NCBI RefSeq assembly: GCF_000418365.1
Contig: NC_021663.1
Span: 2,418,001-2,482,000 of the forward strand
Length of the DNA stretch: 64,000 bases
Reading direction: 5' to 3'
Origin: Corynebacterium terpenotabidum Y-11
Lineage (GTDB): Bacteria > Actinomycetota > Actinomycetes > Mycobacteriales > Mycobacteriaceae
The translations under genes were made by a program, and so were the position numbers. The notes below the pieces were generated by a model. It searched no databases. It was not told the origin of the DNA and worked only from the letters and a program-made list of their open reading frames with translations. Positions 10,053 to 20,803 of the stretch are shown one piece after another; the first letter of the stretch is position 1, and every line of letters starts with the position of its first letter.

Positions 10053-11162
10053 ATGTCCCGAACGACGCTGTCCCGATTTTCCCTTGCCCGCCGCTCACGC
10101 ACCCTCGCCGTCGCCGCGACCGCCGTGGCACTGACCCTGGGTCTCGCGGCCTGCTCCGACGACGATGACGCCACCACCGCAGCGTCCTCCGACGCCACCG
10201 GGTCGGGCGCCGACTCGGAGGCGACGCAGGGCACCTGGCCCCGCGAGGTCGACTCGCTCACCGTGGACAACGGTGAAGTCACCGGAGAGACCGAGAAGGT
10301 CGAGATCCCGGAACAACCGGAGCGGATCGTCTCCACATCGGTCACCCTCACCGGGTCCCTGCTCTCGGTGGATGCCCCGGTCATCGCGTCCGGCGGGGCG
10401 AAGGTCGGCCCCACCTCCGACGACAAGGGCTTCTTCACGCAGTGGGCCGACAAGGCGGACGCCGCGGGCGTCGAAGCCCTGTGGCAGCTCGAACCCGACC
10501 TGCAGAAGGTCGCCGCCCAGGACCCGGACCTCATCATCGTCTCCGCCGTCGGCGCCGATACCGCCACCACCTTGTACGACGAACTGACGAAGATCGGTGT
10601 GCCGGTCGTCGTCCTCGACTACTCCGACAAGACCTGGACCGAGATCACCACCGAGATCGGTGAGATCACCGGCCACGAGGAGGAAGCCGCAGCAACGATC
10701 CAGTCCTACGAGGACCGGGTCGCCGAGGTGAGGGACACGATCGACGAACCGGAGCAGCCGGTCAACGTGGTCCTGCCCGCCCAGGGGGGCAACCTCAACT
10801 TCATGACTGGGGAGTCCGCCCAGGGCCGGATCATCACCGACCTCGGCTGGGAACTGGCGGTGCCCGGTGACGACATCACCCGCACCGACGGCGACTACGC
10901 GGGACGCACCGACGTCAGGCAGGTCACCGGCGAGAACGCCGACAAGGCCCTCATCGGGAAGACCGTCTTCGGCATCAACGTCGACGGCACCGAACCGGTC
11001 ATCGACAAGCTGAAGGCCATCCCGACCCTCACCGACGCCTATGCAGTGACCAACGCACGGGTCTACGAACTCGGCGCGTCCGCGTTCCGCATCGACTACT
11101 TCAGCGCTATGGAGATCCTCGACCAGATCGAGGAGTACTTCACGCCACAGGGAGCGGAATAG
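10053..11162 (+). CDS. Iron-siderophore ABC transporter substrate-binding lipoprotein, paralogue
   Basis: A second FepB/FecB-like lipoprotein, 369 residues, clearly paralogous to the preceding gene: both share VEIPEQPERIVSTSVTLTGSLL-like and FFTQWADKADAAGVEALWQL-like segments and the same C-terminal FRIDYFSAM pattern. The signal peptide has twin arginines far upstream and the lipobox LAAC (Cys near residue 33), then an Ala/Ser/Asp-rich tether. AGGA precedes the ATG. A DtxR box 74 bp upstream predicts induction under iron limitation. Tandem binding proteins may widen the range of siderophores brought to one shared permease; that is inference. Confidence 0.9.
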   Translation: MSRTTLSRFSLARRSRTLAVAATAVALTLGLAACSDDDDATTAASSDATGSGADSEATQGTWPREVDSLTVDNGEVTGETEKVEIPEQPERIVSTSVTLTGSLLSVDAPVIASGGAKVGPTSDDKGFFTQWADKADAAGVEALWQLEPDLQKVAAQDPDLIIVSAVGADTATTLYDELTKIGVPVVVLDYSDKTWTEITTEIGEITGHEEEAAATIQSYEDRVAEVRDTIDEPEQPVNVVLPAQGGNLNFMTGESAQGRIITDLGWELAVPGDDITRTDGDYAGRTDVRQVTGENADKALIGKTVFGINVDGTEPVIDKLKAIPTLTDAYAVTNARVYELGASAFRIDYFSAMEILDQIEEYFTPQGAE

Positions 11163-11230
11163 GGATCTGCAGCAGTCCGGGGCATCGTCGCTCACTGTCT
11201 GCGGCCGGGTTCGGATAACCTGGCTTCCCG

Positions 11231-12091
11231 ATGATGCACAGCAACGCCCTCGCTGTCGTCTTCGCCCTTCTCTCTGCCCTCACCGTCGCCTGGGGAACCG
11301 TCCTCAGACACCAGATCGCGGAGCAGACCTCCGGCGATCCCGACAACGCACACCGCTCTCCACTGCTCGCCGCCATCCTGCGGCCGAAGTGGTGGGGAGG
11401 TGTTCTGTGTGCCCTCGCCGGCTACGGCCTGCAGTTCATCGCCCTCGGTTTCGGCACCCTCCTTGTGGTCCAGCCGATCCTCGTCCTGTCCCTGATGTTC
11501 ACCCTGCCGTTGTCGGCGAAGTTCGACGGACGCCGCGTCGCCAGGTCCGAGATGTTCTGGGCCGGTCTCCTGACCATCGCCGTCGGTGTGCTGGTGATCT
11601 GGGGAAGGCCCCTGCCCGGGCGCTCCACCCCTGATCTCGACGCCTGGATCGTCGCCCTGGCGATCGGCATTGTCGCGATCATTGTCGCCGCATGGTTCGC
11701 CGGCCACCGGCCGAGTCACCAGCGGGCCCTGATTCTCGGTCTGATCACCGGCGTCATCATGGGCTACCTTGCGGTGCTGTCCAAGGCGGTGGTCGATATC
11801 TTCGCCGTCGACAGTGTCCACGGTCTGCTCATCAGCTGGGAGTTGTACGGGCTGCTCGCCTGTGCCGCCATCGGTACCGGCGTCCAGCAGCTCAGTTTCA
11901 ACGCGGGGGCGTTGAAGAACTCGCTGCCGGCGATGACTATCGCCGAACCGATCGTCGCCTTTGTCCTCGGGTACCTGCTGCTCGGCGAGAAATTCCAGGT
12001 CTACGGCCTGGGCTGGCTCGCAATGGCGGCAGCTCTGGCGGTGATGATCGTCGGCACGGTCATTCTGTCGCGCAAGGGTGTCGACCAGTAG
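11231..12091 (+). CDS. DMT-superfamily integral membrane transporter
   Basis: 286 residues with about nine to ten hydrophobic segments spread over the whole length and an internal repeat typical of the drug/metabolite transporter superfamily. The first half ends with the short loop GRPLPGRSTPD; the second carries SLPAMTIAEPIVAFVLGYLLLGEKF, which matches the EamA-type pattern near the end of the second repeat. Substrate unknown. ATG codons at 11231 and 11234 are both possible; neither has a clear ribosome site. It follows the binding-protein gene by 68 bp on the same strand but has no obvious link to iron. It converges on the GT-C gene. Confidence 0.8.
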   Translation: MMHSNALAVVFALLSALTVAWGTVLRHQIAEQTSGDPDNAHRSPLLAAILRPKWWGGVLCALAGYGLQFIALGFGTLLVVQPILVLSLMFTLPLSAKFDGRRVARSEMFWAGLLTIAVGVLVIWGRPLPGRSTPDLDAWIVALAIGIVAIIVAAWFAGHRPSHQRALILGLITGVIMGYLAVLSKAVVDIFAVDSVHGLLISWELYGLLACAAIGTGVQQLSFNAGALKNSLPAMTIAEPIVAFVLGYLLLGEKFQVYGLGWLAMAAALAVMIVGTVILSRKGVDQ

Positions 12092-12127
12092 TGGACCAGT
12101 AACGGTCCCCGGGTCAGATCGCGTCAC

Positions 12128-13498
12128 TCAGATCGCGTAGGCGAACTCCACCAGCATCTCCACAGAGACCCAGAACCCGACCACGCACCACGCCACGGCA
12201 ACGAACACCGGGACCGACGCCAGCCACGGCCGGTCCGGCAACTGCGCCCGCAGCCGGGCCAGCGCCCGGACCACCAGTGGCAGCAGCAGGAACAGCACCG
12301 GGATGAGCAGCAGACGGGGCCGGGAGTGCATGATGCCGTCAGAGCCCAGTGTCATCCCCGCCACCGCCACCGCCGGCAGCCACAACTGCCACGGCAGCCG
12401 GCCCGTCACCAGCGGCCACAGGGACACCACGCAGAGCAGTCCGACGAGGATCATCGACCACGCCGAGATCGCGTAACCGGGCATCGTTCCGTCGACCGAC
12501 CCGCCCGCCCCGACGCGCGTGGTGATGTCCAGTGGGCTCGTCGTGATCCAGTGCCAGGTCGCGGCCCCGTAGTCGAATCCGGAGTGCCAGCCCCGATCCT
12601 GGGCGGCGAAGTAGCCGCCGATCGCCGCAGTCTGCCCGTTCGCCCAGGCCAGATAGGCGACGATGCCTGCCACACCGATCAGCGGGGACACGACGGCGCG
12701 CAGGGCGTCCTCCCCGCGCTCCCTGGTGCGCCACCAGCGCCACAGCTCCACCACCGCGGCAACGGCGAGCGTGAGCACCAGCACCACCGCCGTCAACCGG
12801 GTCAGCCCGGCGAGGAACACCAGGAGCCCAGCGGTGAGATAGCTCCGACGCAGCAGCATCAGTACCGCCCACACCGCCAACGCCGTGTACAGCGCCTCCG
12901 AGTACGGCATGACGTAGACCACCGACATCGGCGCACCCAGGGCCAGCGTCCCCACCGCGACAGTGAGCGCGCCAGACGTCAGGGGGGACGCCGCGTCCTT
13001 CCCGGTCACCGCCGGCCACAGGTGGTCCACGGCGATCCTGCCCAGCCCCCACACCAGCGCGACCGACGCCACCGCGGAAACCACCTGCGCGACGGCGATC
13101 GTGGCCTCCGCGCCGGTGAGGACGCGGACGCCGCTGGCGAGGACTCGGACCAGCCAGGGATATCCGGGGAAGAAGGCGACGGACTGCCATTCGATCGGCT
13201 CGCCGTCGGGGGTGCCGGCACTACCCATCGCGAACCCGGAGTAGCCGTGACGGGAGATGAGTGTCATCCACTGCGAATCCCACTGCATGAGGACCTCGGA
13301 CAGCGACATACCGCGGCGCTGCCCGGCGATCTGCATCACCAGCAGCTGCACGGCCTGCAGCACCAGCGTCGTGACCAGGGCGACCAGCGGCACCACCGGG
13401 AGGGGACGCCGCGTTCGCCCGGCACTGTGGTCTTCAGTGCGAGGGGACGGCGTCGGATCCGGTGGCGGGGTCGTGGACGAAGACGTGTGACTGTGCAT
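12128..13498 (-). CDS. Polytopic membrane protein, GT-C (PIG-V-like) mannosyltransferase candidate
   Basis: 456 residues with a Pro/Thr-rich cytoplasmic N terminus and about ten predicted membrane helices. After the first helix it has QWDSQWMTLISRHGYSGF and then AFFPGYPWLVRVL. This acidic W-D-x-x-W element and F-F-P-x-Y-P motif in the first loop are hallmarks of PIG-V/GPI-mannosyltransferase-2-like GT-C enzymes, which use polyprenyl-phosphate mannose on the outer membrane face. In Corynebacteriales such proteins contribute to cell-envelope glycans or protein mannosylation. The acceptor is not predictable. The start is ATG 13498; the open frame beyond it is not supported. Confidence 0.7.
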   Translation of the reverse strand: MHSHTSSSTTPPPDPTPSPRTEDHSAGRTRRPLPVVPLVALVTTLVLQAVQLLVMQIAGQRRGMSLSEVLMQWDSQWMTLISRHGYSGFAMGSAGTPDGEPIEWQSVAFFPGYPWLVRVLASGVRVLTGAEATIAVAQVVSAVASVALVWGLGRIAVDHLWPAVTGKDAASPLTSGALTVAVGTLALGAPMSVVYVMPYSEALYTALAVWAVLMLLRRSYLTAGLLVFLAGLTRLTAVVLVLTLAVAAVVELWRWWRTRERGEDALRAVVSPLIGVAGIVAYLAWANGQTAAIGGYFAAQDRGWHSGFDYGAATWHWITTSPLDITTRVGAGGSVDGTMPGYAISAWSMILVGLLCVVSLWPLVTGRLPWQLWLPAVAVAGMTLGSDGIMHSRPRLLLIPVLFLLLPLVVRALARLRAQLPDRPWLASVPVFVAVAWCVVGFWVSVEMLVEFAYAI

Positions 13499-13613
13499 CG
13501 TCCACGACGTTAGCGAATCAGCCGCCCCCTCCGGCCCTTCCCCCGGCACTCCCCCCGGATACGGGCGCTGTTATGGGACGGATCACACTTTTGACTGATG
13601 TTGCGTTAAACTC

Positions 13614-13654
13614 ATGGCCGTGAACACGTCACGCGGTCAGCTGCTTCTTCTCTG

Positions 13655-13676
<22 letters not shown>
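13614..13676 (+). CDS. leuL: leuA leader peptide
   Basis: The small frame reads MAVNTSRGQLLLLCRGGVRV and ends in TAA at 13674. Four consecutive leucine codons (13641-13652) are the hallmark of a leucine attenuator. If transcription starts 7 bp after the -10 box TAAACT (13607-13612), translation would begin leaderless at the in-frame GTG 13620, giving 18 residues. It lies 105 bp before leuA. The role is to sense leucyl-tRNA by ribosome stalling. Confidence 0.9.
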
Positions 13677-15608
<1,932 letters not shown>

Positions 15609-15646
15609 CTGCTGGCCTAGCCGCTGGCCACTTCTCTTCAGCACGG

Positions 15647-15681
15647 AACTCCCCGGGACGGTCGGACCGTCCCGGGGAGTT
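15647..15681 (+). terminator. Rho-independent terminator of leuA
   Basis: A nearly perfect palindrome 40 bp after the leuA stop: the left arm starts AACTCCCCGGGACG, the right arm ends CGTCCCGGGGAGTT, and a short loop separates them. The 3' side ends in TTTCC, a weak T run. Position and strength fit a leuA terminator. Confidence 0.8.
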
Positions 15682-15780
15682 TCCTGTCTGACGGAGGTGA
15701 CGGCCCGACGTCCTCCCGGGGCTCTGCCTGCGGAACTCACCCCACCGACAGTCTCCCCGGCGGTGCCGTGGGCGGTCACC

Positions 15781-15819
15781 AATTGCTGCAGGCAATTGCT
15801 GCAGGCAATTGCTGCAGGC
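15781..15819. repeat. Three perfect tandem 13-bp repeats upstream of aspA
   Basis: AATTGCTGCAGGC occurs three times without a mismatch at 15781-15793, 15794-15806 and 15807-15819, 137 bp before the aspA start. Each copy contains the palindrome CTGCAG, and the junctions create CAATTG. The rest of the 270-bp gap between the leuA terminator and aspA shows no gene. Confidence 0.85.
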
Positions 15820-15955
15820 ACGTTAACTCTTCCGTCACGGGTGGCATCCTGCACGCGGAAGGTGTTTACTGTCATGAGTTACCGATTCACATCAGTTGAC
15901 TCTTTCCGCCGGTCCCTCCGGACCCGCTCCACCGCCACCAGACTGAGGACTCCCC

Positions 15956-17452
15956 GTGAGCGTCACCGCCCCGCAGACCACACACACAGCGACCACCACG
16001 TCCACCACGACCACCCGCACCGAGAGCGACCTCATCGGTTCCCTCGACATCCCCGCCGACCGCTACTACGGCGTCCATACCGCCCGCGCCCTGGCGAACT
16101 TCCCGATCGCCGACACCACCGTCGGCGACCGCCCTGCCCTGGTCCATGCCCTCGCCGTCCTCAAGCAGGCCGCCGCCGTGGTCAACGCCCGGCACGGGCT
16201 CATCGACGCCACCGCCCAGCTCTCGATCGCCGCCGCCTGCCGGAAGATCCGTGACGGAGAGTTCGACGACCACCTCCGCGACCTGTTCCCGTTGAGCATG
16301 GTCCAGGGCGGAGCTGGTACCTCGACGAACATGAACGCCAACGAGGTCATCGCGAACATCGCGCTCGACCACCTCGGTCTGCCGAAGGGCCGCTACGACG
16401 TCGTCGACCCGCACAATGACGTCAACTGCTCCCAGTCCACCAATGACGTCTACCCCTCGGCCGTGAAGATCGCACTCCTCGACCACGTCGATACCGCGGT
16501 CACCGCACTGCGCCGGACCGCGGCAGCCTGGCACCAGAAGGCCGCGGAATTCGAGGACGTCCTCAAACTGGGCCGCACCCAGCTGCAGGACGCCGTCCCG
16601 CTCACCCTGGGCCGCGAATTCGCCGCCTTCGCCCGGTACGCCGAGGAGGACGCCGCCGCTCTCGCCGCAGCGGCCGACGGCCTGCGCGCCCTGAACATCG
16701 GCGGTACCGCGATCGGCACCGGTCTCAACGCCCCGGAGGGGTACAGCGCCGAAGTCGTCGCGGAGATCAATGAACTGCTCGGTGCGCGAGAAGGTACCGA
16801 CGGCGGGGAGACGGTCCGCCGCGCCCCGGACCTCGTCGCCGCCACCTCCGATGTCGCCGCCTTCGTCGACCTCTCCGCAGCGCTGAAGCGGACGGCCCTC
16901 CGGACCTCCAAGGTCTGCCATGACCTGCAACTGCTCTCCAGCGGCCCCTACTCAGGCATCGGCGACATCAGCCTGCCCGCGGTCCAGGCCGGCTCCTCGA
17001 TCATGCCGGGCAAGGTTAATACGGTCATTCCCGAGGTGGTCAACCAGGTCGCCTTCGAGATCGCCGGGTTCGACATGACCGTCACCATGGCGGCGGACAA
17101 CGGTCAGCTCCAGCTCAACGCCTTCGAGCCGGTTATCGCCCATGTGCTGTTCGAGGGGCTCGACCACTACGCCCGCGCCCTGGACACGCTCCGGGTGCAT
17201 TGCATCGACGGGATCACCTGCGACAGCAACCATGTCGACAAACTCCACGACGATGTGTGGTCCTCGGCGTCGTTGGCGACCGCCCTGTCCCCCTGGATCG
17301 GGTACCAGCAGGCCACCGCCGTTGCCCGGGAGAGCAGCCGGACCGGCCGCAGCGTTCCCGAGGTTGTCCGGACCGCCGGGATGATGACGGACGCGGAACT
17401 GGCCGACGCGCTGGCCCCGGGGCGCCTTACCACCGGTACTTCGCCCCGCTGA
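15956..17452 (+). CDS. aspA: Aspartate ammonia-lyase
   Basis: Interconverts aspartate with fumarate and ammonia. A member of the fumarase/aspartase superfamily with all three conserved regions: GAGTSTNMNANEVIAN, the segment NCSQSTNDVYPSAVK, and the signature loop GSSIMPGKVN, whose first serine is the catalytic base. 498 residues, slightly long because of a Thr-rich N-terminal extension of about 22 residues. The wording around NDVNCSQSTND and the C terminus favour aspartase over class II fumarase, but a fumarase cannot be fully excluded by eye. GTG 15956 has GAGGA upstream. It sits between leuA and the DnaQ-like gene. Confidence 0.88.
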   Translation: MSVTAPQTTHTATTTSTTTTRTESDLIGSLDIPADRYYGVHTARALANFPIADTTVGDRPALVHALAVLKQAAAVVNARHGLIDATAQLSIAAACRKIRDGEFDDHLRDLFPLSMVQGGAGTSTNMNANEVIANIALDHLGLPKGRYDVVDPHNDVNCSQSTNDVYPSAVKIALLDHVDTAVTALRRTAAAWHQKAAEFEDVLKLGRTQLQDAVPLTLGREFAAFARYAEEDAAALAAAADGLRALNIGGTAIGTGLNAPEGYSAEVVAEINELLGAREGTDGGETVRRAPDLVAATSDVAAFVDLSAALKRTALRTSKVCHDLQLLSSGPYSGIGDISLPAVQAGSSIMPGKVNTVIPEVVNQVAFEIAGFDMTVTMAADNGQLQLNAFEPVIAHVLFEGLDHYARALDTLRVHCIDGITCDSNHVDKLHDDVWSSASLATALSPWIGYQQATAVARESSRTGRSVPEVVRTAGMMTDAELADALAPGRLTTGTSPR

Positions 17453-17476
17453 CCCGCCGGACCGTATGATGGCCCC

Positions 17477-19459
17477 ATGACTTCCACCGGCCCGGACCAG
17501 AACAGCACCGGGAACCCGGGGACCAACGGGTCGTCCTCATCAGCGGGTCGGTCCCGTCGGCGCCGTCGGCGCCAGGTCCACCGCCGCGCCGCGCCGCCCT
17601 CGGCGGACACCCTGCAGAACGGTCCGCGTCCCACCGCAGACCGTGAGCAGGAACGGAAGCAGACGGAGGCCACGCCGGACACAGCGAACGCAGCGAACAC
17701 AGGGAACGCAGCGAACACAGGGAACACGACGAAGGACGCCACCCCCGGCGGTGCAGCGTCCCCGGACCGGCCCGCTCGCGTCCCGAAGACCTTCCACGGC
17801 GACATCCCCTCCGTCGAGGACGCCCCGTTCGTCTCCGTCACTGTCGCCACCTCCGGCATCCACCCGACGACGTCCCGGCTCATCGCCGTCGCCGCGGTGC
17901 TCTATGACGCGGAAGGCCGTCCGGTCACCTTCACCGGCAACCGTCCGGCGTGCTGCGACACCACCACGACCCTCGCAGAGCCCGGCACCGTCGAGCTCAC
18001 CGGTGTGGTGCAGCAGATCAACCCGGGCGAGGACCCCGGCCCGCGGCATCTCCACGGGTACACCGACGCTGACCTCGGCCAGGCGCCCGGTTTCGCCTCC
18101 GTCGCCCCACTGCTGTTCTCCCTGCTCGACGGACGGACCGTCATCTGCCACGGCACGACGTTGACCTGGGGTTTCATTGTCCAGGAGTACCGGCGTGCCC
18201 AGCGCGCCGCCAACCGTGTCGCACCACAGGGCGGTAACCGGAGTCGCCGTCGTAACCAGCGGCGTCCCCGCAAGATCCAGGTCCCGACTCCGGAGCGCAT
18301 CGTCGACACAATGGCGACGGCCCGGCGTCAGTCCGTCCCGGTCATCGACCCGCGGCTGCGTACCATCACCGGCTACTACCGGGAGCTGGGCGTCCTCGAC
18401 CTCGACGAGACGATGCTGCCCGACCTGGGTGCGGAGGCGTCCACCGCCCGGGCGGACACCGGCGCGGACACGCTGCTCCTCGCCGACACCCGCATCCTCA
18501 TGCCGCTGCATCTCGCACAGGAGGACCTGGCCGACGCCGGGCGTGGCATCATCCAGTCCGCCGTCCCCGCCGACCTCACGGCCGACCGGTTCGGTCTGCA
18601 GCGGTCCTCCGTCCGGGTGGACGCCACCACCGCCCCGCGGCCCTTCGGTAATCCGGGGGTGCCCTCCTCGACGACGCCCGGCAGTCTCATCGAGGGAATG
18701 GAGTTCGTGGTCAGCCCGGATGTGGCGACCGACCCCGACGAGCTCATCGCCGGTGGGCTGCGGGCCGGTCTGGTCTACAGCGAAAAGCTGAACCGGACGT
18801 CCAGCCTGGTGGTCTGCAACCAGAGTCACGAGCTGCGGGGCAAGGCCATGCATGCGCACCGCAAGAACATCCCGCTGTTCAGCGACCGCGAATTCCTCGA
18901 CTCCCTGGCGGACGTACAGGAGGGGACGGTGTCCACCGGTGAGCCGGAGACGCGTCCTGCCACCCCCCGGATCCCGGCACCACAGCGTGGTGGCCAGGGC
19001 CGCCCCCGCAACCGGCAGGGCGGGAACCGGCAGAATCCTCGGCAGGGTAATCGTCGCGCCCCGATCAAGCAGCCGCCGGCCCATGCCGAACAGCAGGGCG
19101 ACCGGCACCAGGACCGGCCGGCCCGGGAGCCCGGTGACAACCGCTCGCGCAACCGGAACCGGAACCGTTCCTCCGGCGGCCAGGGTCAGCAGGGCGGGCA
19201 GCAAGGTCAGCAAGGTCAGCAAGGTCAGCAAGGTCAGCAAGGTCAGCAAGGTCAGCAAGGTCAGCAGAACCGGCAGCCCGCGCAGAAGCAGGGCGGCCGA
19301 AAGCAGGACCAGCAGCAGGGTCAACAAAAGGGCCAGCAGCAGGGTCAGCAGAAGGCCGAGGCCCAGAAGCAGTCGAACCGGTCCGGATCCCGGCGTCGGC
19401 GACGGGGCGGGTCGAACCGCCGTAGCGGCCAGTCCACCCAGTCCAACCAGTCCTCGTGA
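17477..19459 (+). CDS. DnaQ-like protein with inactive exonuclease fold, BRCT-like domain and Gln-Gly tail
   Basis: 660 residues in four parts. A basic, disordered N terminus (1-105) comes first. A DnaQ/RNase-T-like fold follows (about 110-300): FVSVTVATSGIHPTTSRLIAVAAV aligns with the usual VVVDxETTG start, but the motif-I Asp and Glu are Thr and Ala, and motif II reads CHGTTLTWGFI where a catalytic Asp is expected. A BRCT-like segment (about 420-500) holds LIEGMEFVVSPDV and SSLVVCNQSHELRGKAMHA. The tail from about 510 is rich in Arg, Asn, Gln and Gly with a QGQ run. As I recall, the C. glutamicum gene here is annotated dnaQ, but this protein cannot be an exonuclease by the usual mechanism. 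A nucleic-acid scaffold role is a guess. Confidence 0.8.
   Translation: MTSTGPDQNSTGNPGTNGSSSSAGRSRRRRRRQVHRRAAPPSADTLQNGPRPTADREQERKQTEATPDTANAANTGNAANTGNTTKDATPGGAASPDRPARVPKTFHGDIPSVEDAPFVSVTVATSGIHPTTSRLIAVAAVLYDAEGRPVTFTGNRPACCDTTTTLAEPGTVELTGVVQQINPGEDPGPRHLHGYTDADLGQAPGFASVAPLLFSLLDGRTVICHGTTLTWGFIVQEYRRAQRAANRVAPQGGNRSRRRNQRRPRKIQVPTPERIVDTMATARRQSVPVIDPRLRTITGYYRELGVLDLDETMLPDLGAEASTARADTGADTLLLADTRILMPLHLAQEDLADAGRGIIQSAVPADLTADRFGLQRSSVRVDATTAPRPFGNPGVPSSTTPGSLIEGMEFVVSPDVATDPDELIAGGLRAGLVYSEKLNRTSSLVVCNQSHELRGKAMHAHRKNIPLFSDREFLDSLADVQEGTVSTGEPETRPATPRIPAPQRGGQGRPRNRQGGNRQNPRQGNRRAPIKQPPAHAEQQGDRHQDRPAREPGDNRSRNRNRNRSSGGQGQQGGQQGQQGQQGQQGQQGQQGQQGQQNRQPAQKQGGRKQDQQQGQQKGQQQGQQKAEAQKQSNRSGSRRRRRGGSNRRSGQSTQSNQSS
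19202..19264 (+). repeat. Seven perfect tandem 9-bp repeats in the DnaQ-like tail
   Basis: CAAGGTCAG is repeated seven times head to tail, encoding Gln-Gly-Gln. The 9-bp period preserves frame. The lack of even synonymous differences points to recent expansion by slippage. Confidence 0.9.
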
Positions 19460-19511
19460 AACCAGGCACGTGAAACCAGGCACGTGAAACCAGGCACGTG
19501 AAACCAGGCAT
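19456..19511. repeat. Four tandem 14-bp repeats spanning the DnaQ-like stop codon
   Basis: GTGAAACCAGGCAC is repeated at 19456-19469, 19470-19483 and 19484-19497, and a fourth copy at 19498-19511 ends in T. The stop codon TGA of the upstream gene is inside the first copy, and every junction makes the palindrome CACGTG. The array ends 35 bp before murT. Confidence 0.9.
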
Positions 19512-19546
19512 GTGAACAGGCACCTCCCAGGGAAAGGGGCACTTCG

Positions 19547-20803
19547 ATGGGAATGATCACCACACTCGCCGTCCGGGCGGCTGACGCCGCAACCTGGGCG
19601 TCCCGAAAGGCCGGCCGTGGCAATGGCGGCATGATCGGCGGGCTCGTCGCCGGATTCATCGACCCGAAGCTCATGGAGCGGCTCGGCAAGGGTCGTCCGT
19701 GCGCCATCGTCACCGGCACCAACGGCAAGTCCACGACCACCCGGATGCTCGCCGAGGCGGTCCGCACCCTCGGCCCCGTGTGCACCAACGACGGCGGCGA
19801 CAACATGGACGCCGGCGTCATCTCAGCCCTGCTCGCCGGACGCGATGCCCCGCGCATCGTCATGGAAGTCGATGAACTGCATGTGCCGGGGATCGGTACC
19901 AAGCTCGATGCGTCGGTCCTGGTGCTGCTCAATCTCTCGCGTGACCAGCTCGACCGCGTCGGCGAGATCAACAAGATCGAACGGGTGCTGCGCGACTACG
20001 TCGAGTCGCACCCGGAGCTGACCGTCGTCGCGAACTGTGACGATGTACAGGTCACGTCGGTCGCGTGGAACTGCCCGAATGTGGTGTGGGTCTCCGCCGG
20101 CGTCGGTTTCACCGGCGATTCGACGAGCTGTCCGCGCACCGGTGGGGCGATCATCCGCACCGAGAAGGCGGACGGTTCCCCGGACTGGTTCGCGGTGAAG
20201 CCGCTGCCCGACGGCGGGGAGTTCCGACGTCCTGACCCGGTGATCTCGGTGGACGCCGCTGGCCTGCACACCGCCTCCGGTACCCGCGAGCTGTCGTTGA
20301 CCCTGCCGGGCAACGCCAACCGCGGGAATGCGGCGCAGGCCATCGCCGCCGCGATGGCTCTCGGTGTCCCGGAGGACGCCGCCGTCGCCGCCGCCGAACG
20401 CGTCGACAATGTCGCCGGTCGCTACTCGACAATCGAGTTCGAGGGACGCGAGGTGCATCTGCTGCTGGCGAAGAACCCGGCGGGTTGGCAGGAGGCGCTG
20501 TCGATGGTGGACCGCACCGCCGACGGTCTGGTCATCTCAGTCAACGGCCAGGTCGCTGACGGTACCGACCTGTCCTGGCTGTGGGATGTGGTCTTCGAGA
20601 ACTTCGAGTCGTTGAAAGTCGTCGCCGCCGGTGAGCGCTCGGCCGACCTGGCGGTCCGGCTCGGTTACGCGGGGGTGGAGCATGACACGGTGCCCGGGAT
20701 GCTCGATGCCCTGCGGGCCTGCCCGCCGGGGCGGGTCGAGGTACTGGCGAACTACACGGCATTCCGTGACCTGAAGAAGGCGTTGGAGGCGCATCATGGC
20801 TGA
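19547..20803 (+). CDS. murT: Lipid II isoglutaminyl synthase, MurT subunit
   Basis: The Mur-ligase-like subunit that, with GatD, amidates the D-glutamate of lipid II to D-isoglutamine in the cytoplasm. It has the ATP loop VTGTNGKSTTTRMLAEA, EVDELHVPGIGTKL, VLLNLSRDQLDRVGEI, and from about residue 300 the MurT-specific C-terminal domain with LLLAKNPAGWQEAL and the terminal VEVLANYTAF. 418 residues, normal. The zinc-ribbon insert seen in the staphylococcal enzyme (two CxxC pairs) is reduced here to a single CPRTGG, so no ribbon can form. AAAGG lies before the ATG. It overlaps gatD by 8 bp. Confidence 0.95.
   Translation: MGMITTLAVRAADAATWASRKAGRGNGGMIGGLVAGFIDPKLMERLGKGRPCAIVTGTNGKSTTTRMLAEAVRTLGPVCTNDGGDNMDAGVISALLAGRDAPRIVMEVDELHVPGIGTKLDASVLVLLNLSRDQLDRVGEINKIERVLRDYVESHPELTVVANCDDVQVTSVAWNCPNVVWVSAGVGFTGDSTSCPRTGGAIIRTEKADGSPDWFAVKPLPDGGEFRRPDPVISVDAAGLHTASGTRELSLTLPGNANRGNAAQAIAAAMALGVPEDAAVAAAERVDNVAGRYSTIEFEGREVHLLLAKNPAGWQEALSMVDRTADGLVISVNGQVADGTDLSWLWDVVFENFESLKVVAAGERSADLAVRLGYAGVEHDTVPGMLDALRACPPGRVEVLANYTAFRDLKKALEAHHG

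Noticed and set aside
15956..17452. Class II fumarase instead of aspartase
   Set aside because: The superfamily signature GSSIMPGKVN is shared, so this was considered, but the surrounding segments read more like aspartase. The choice is not certain.
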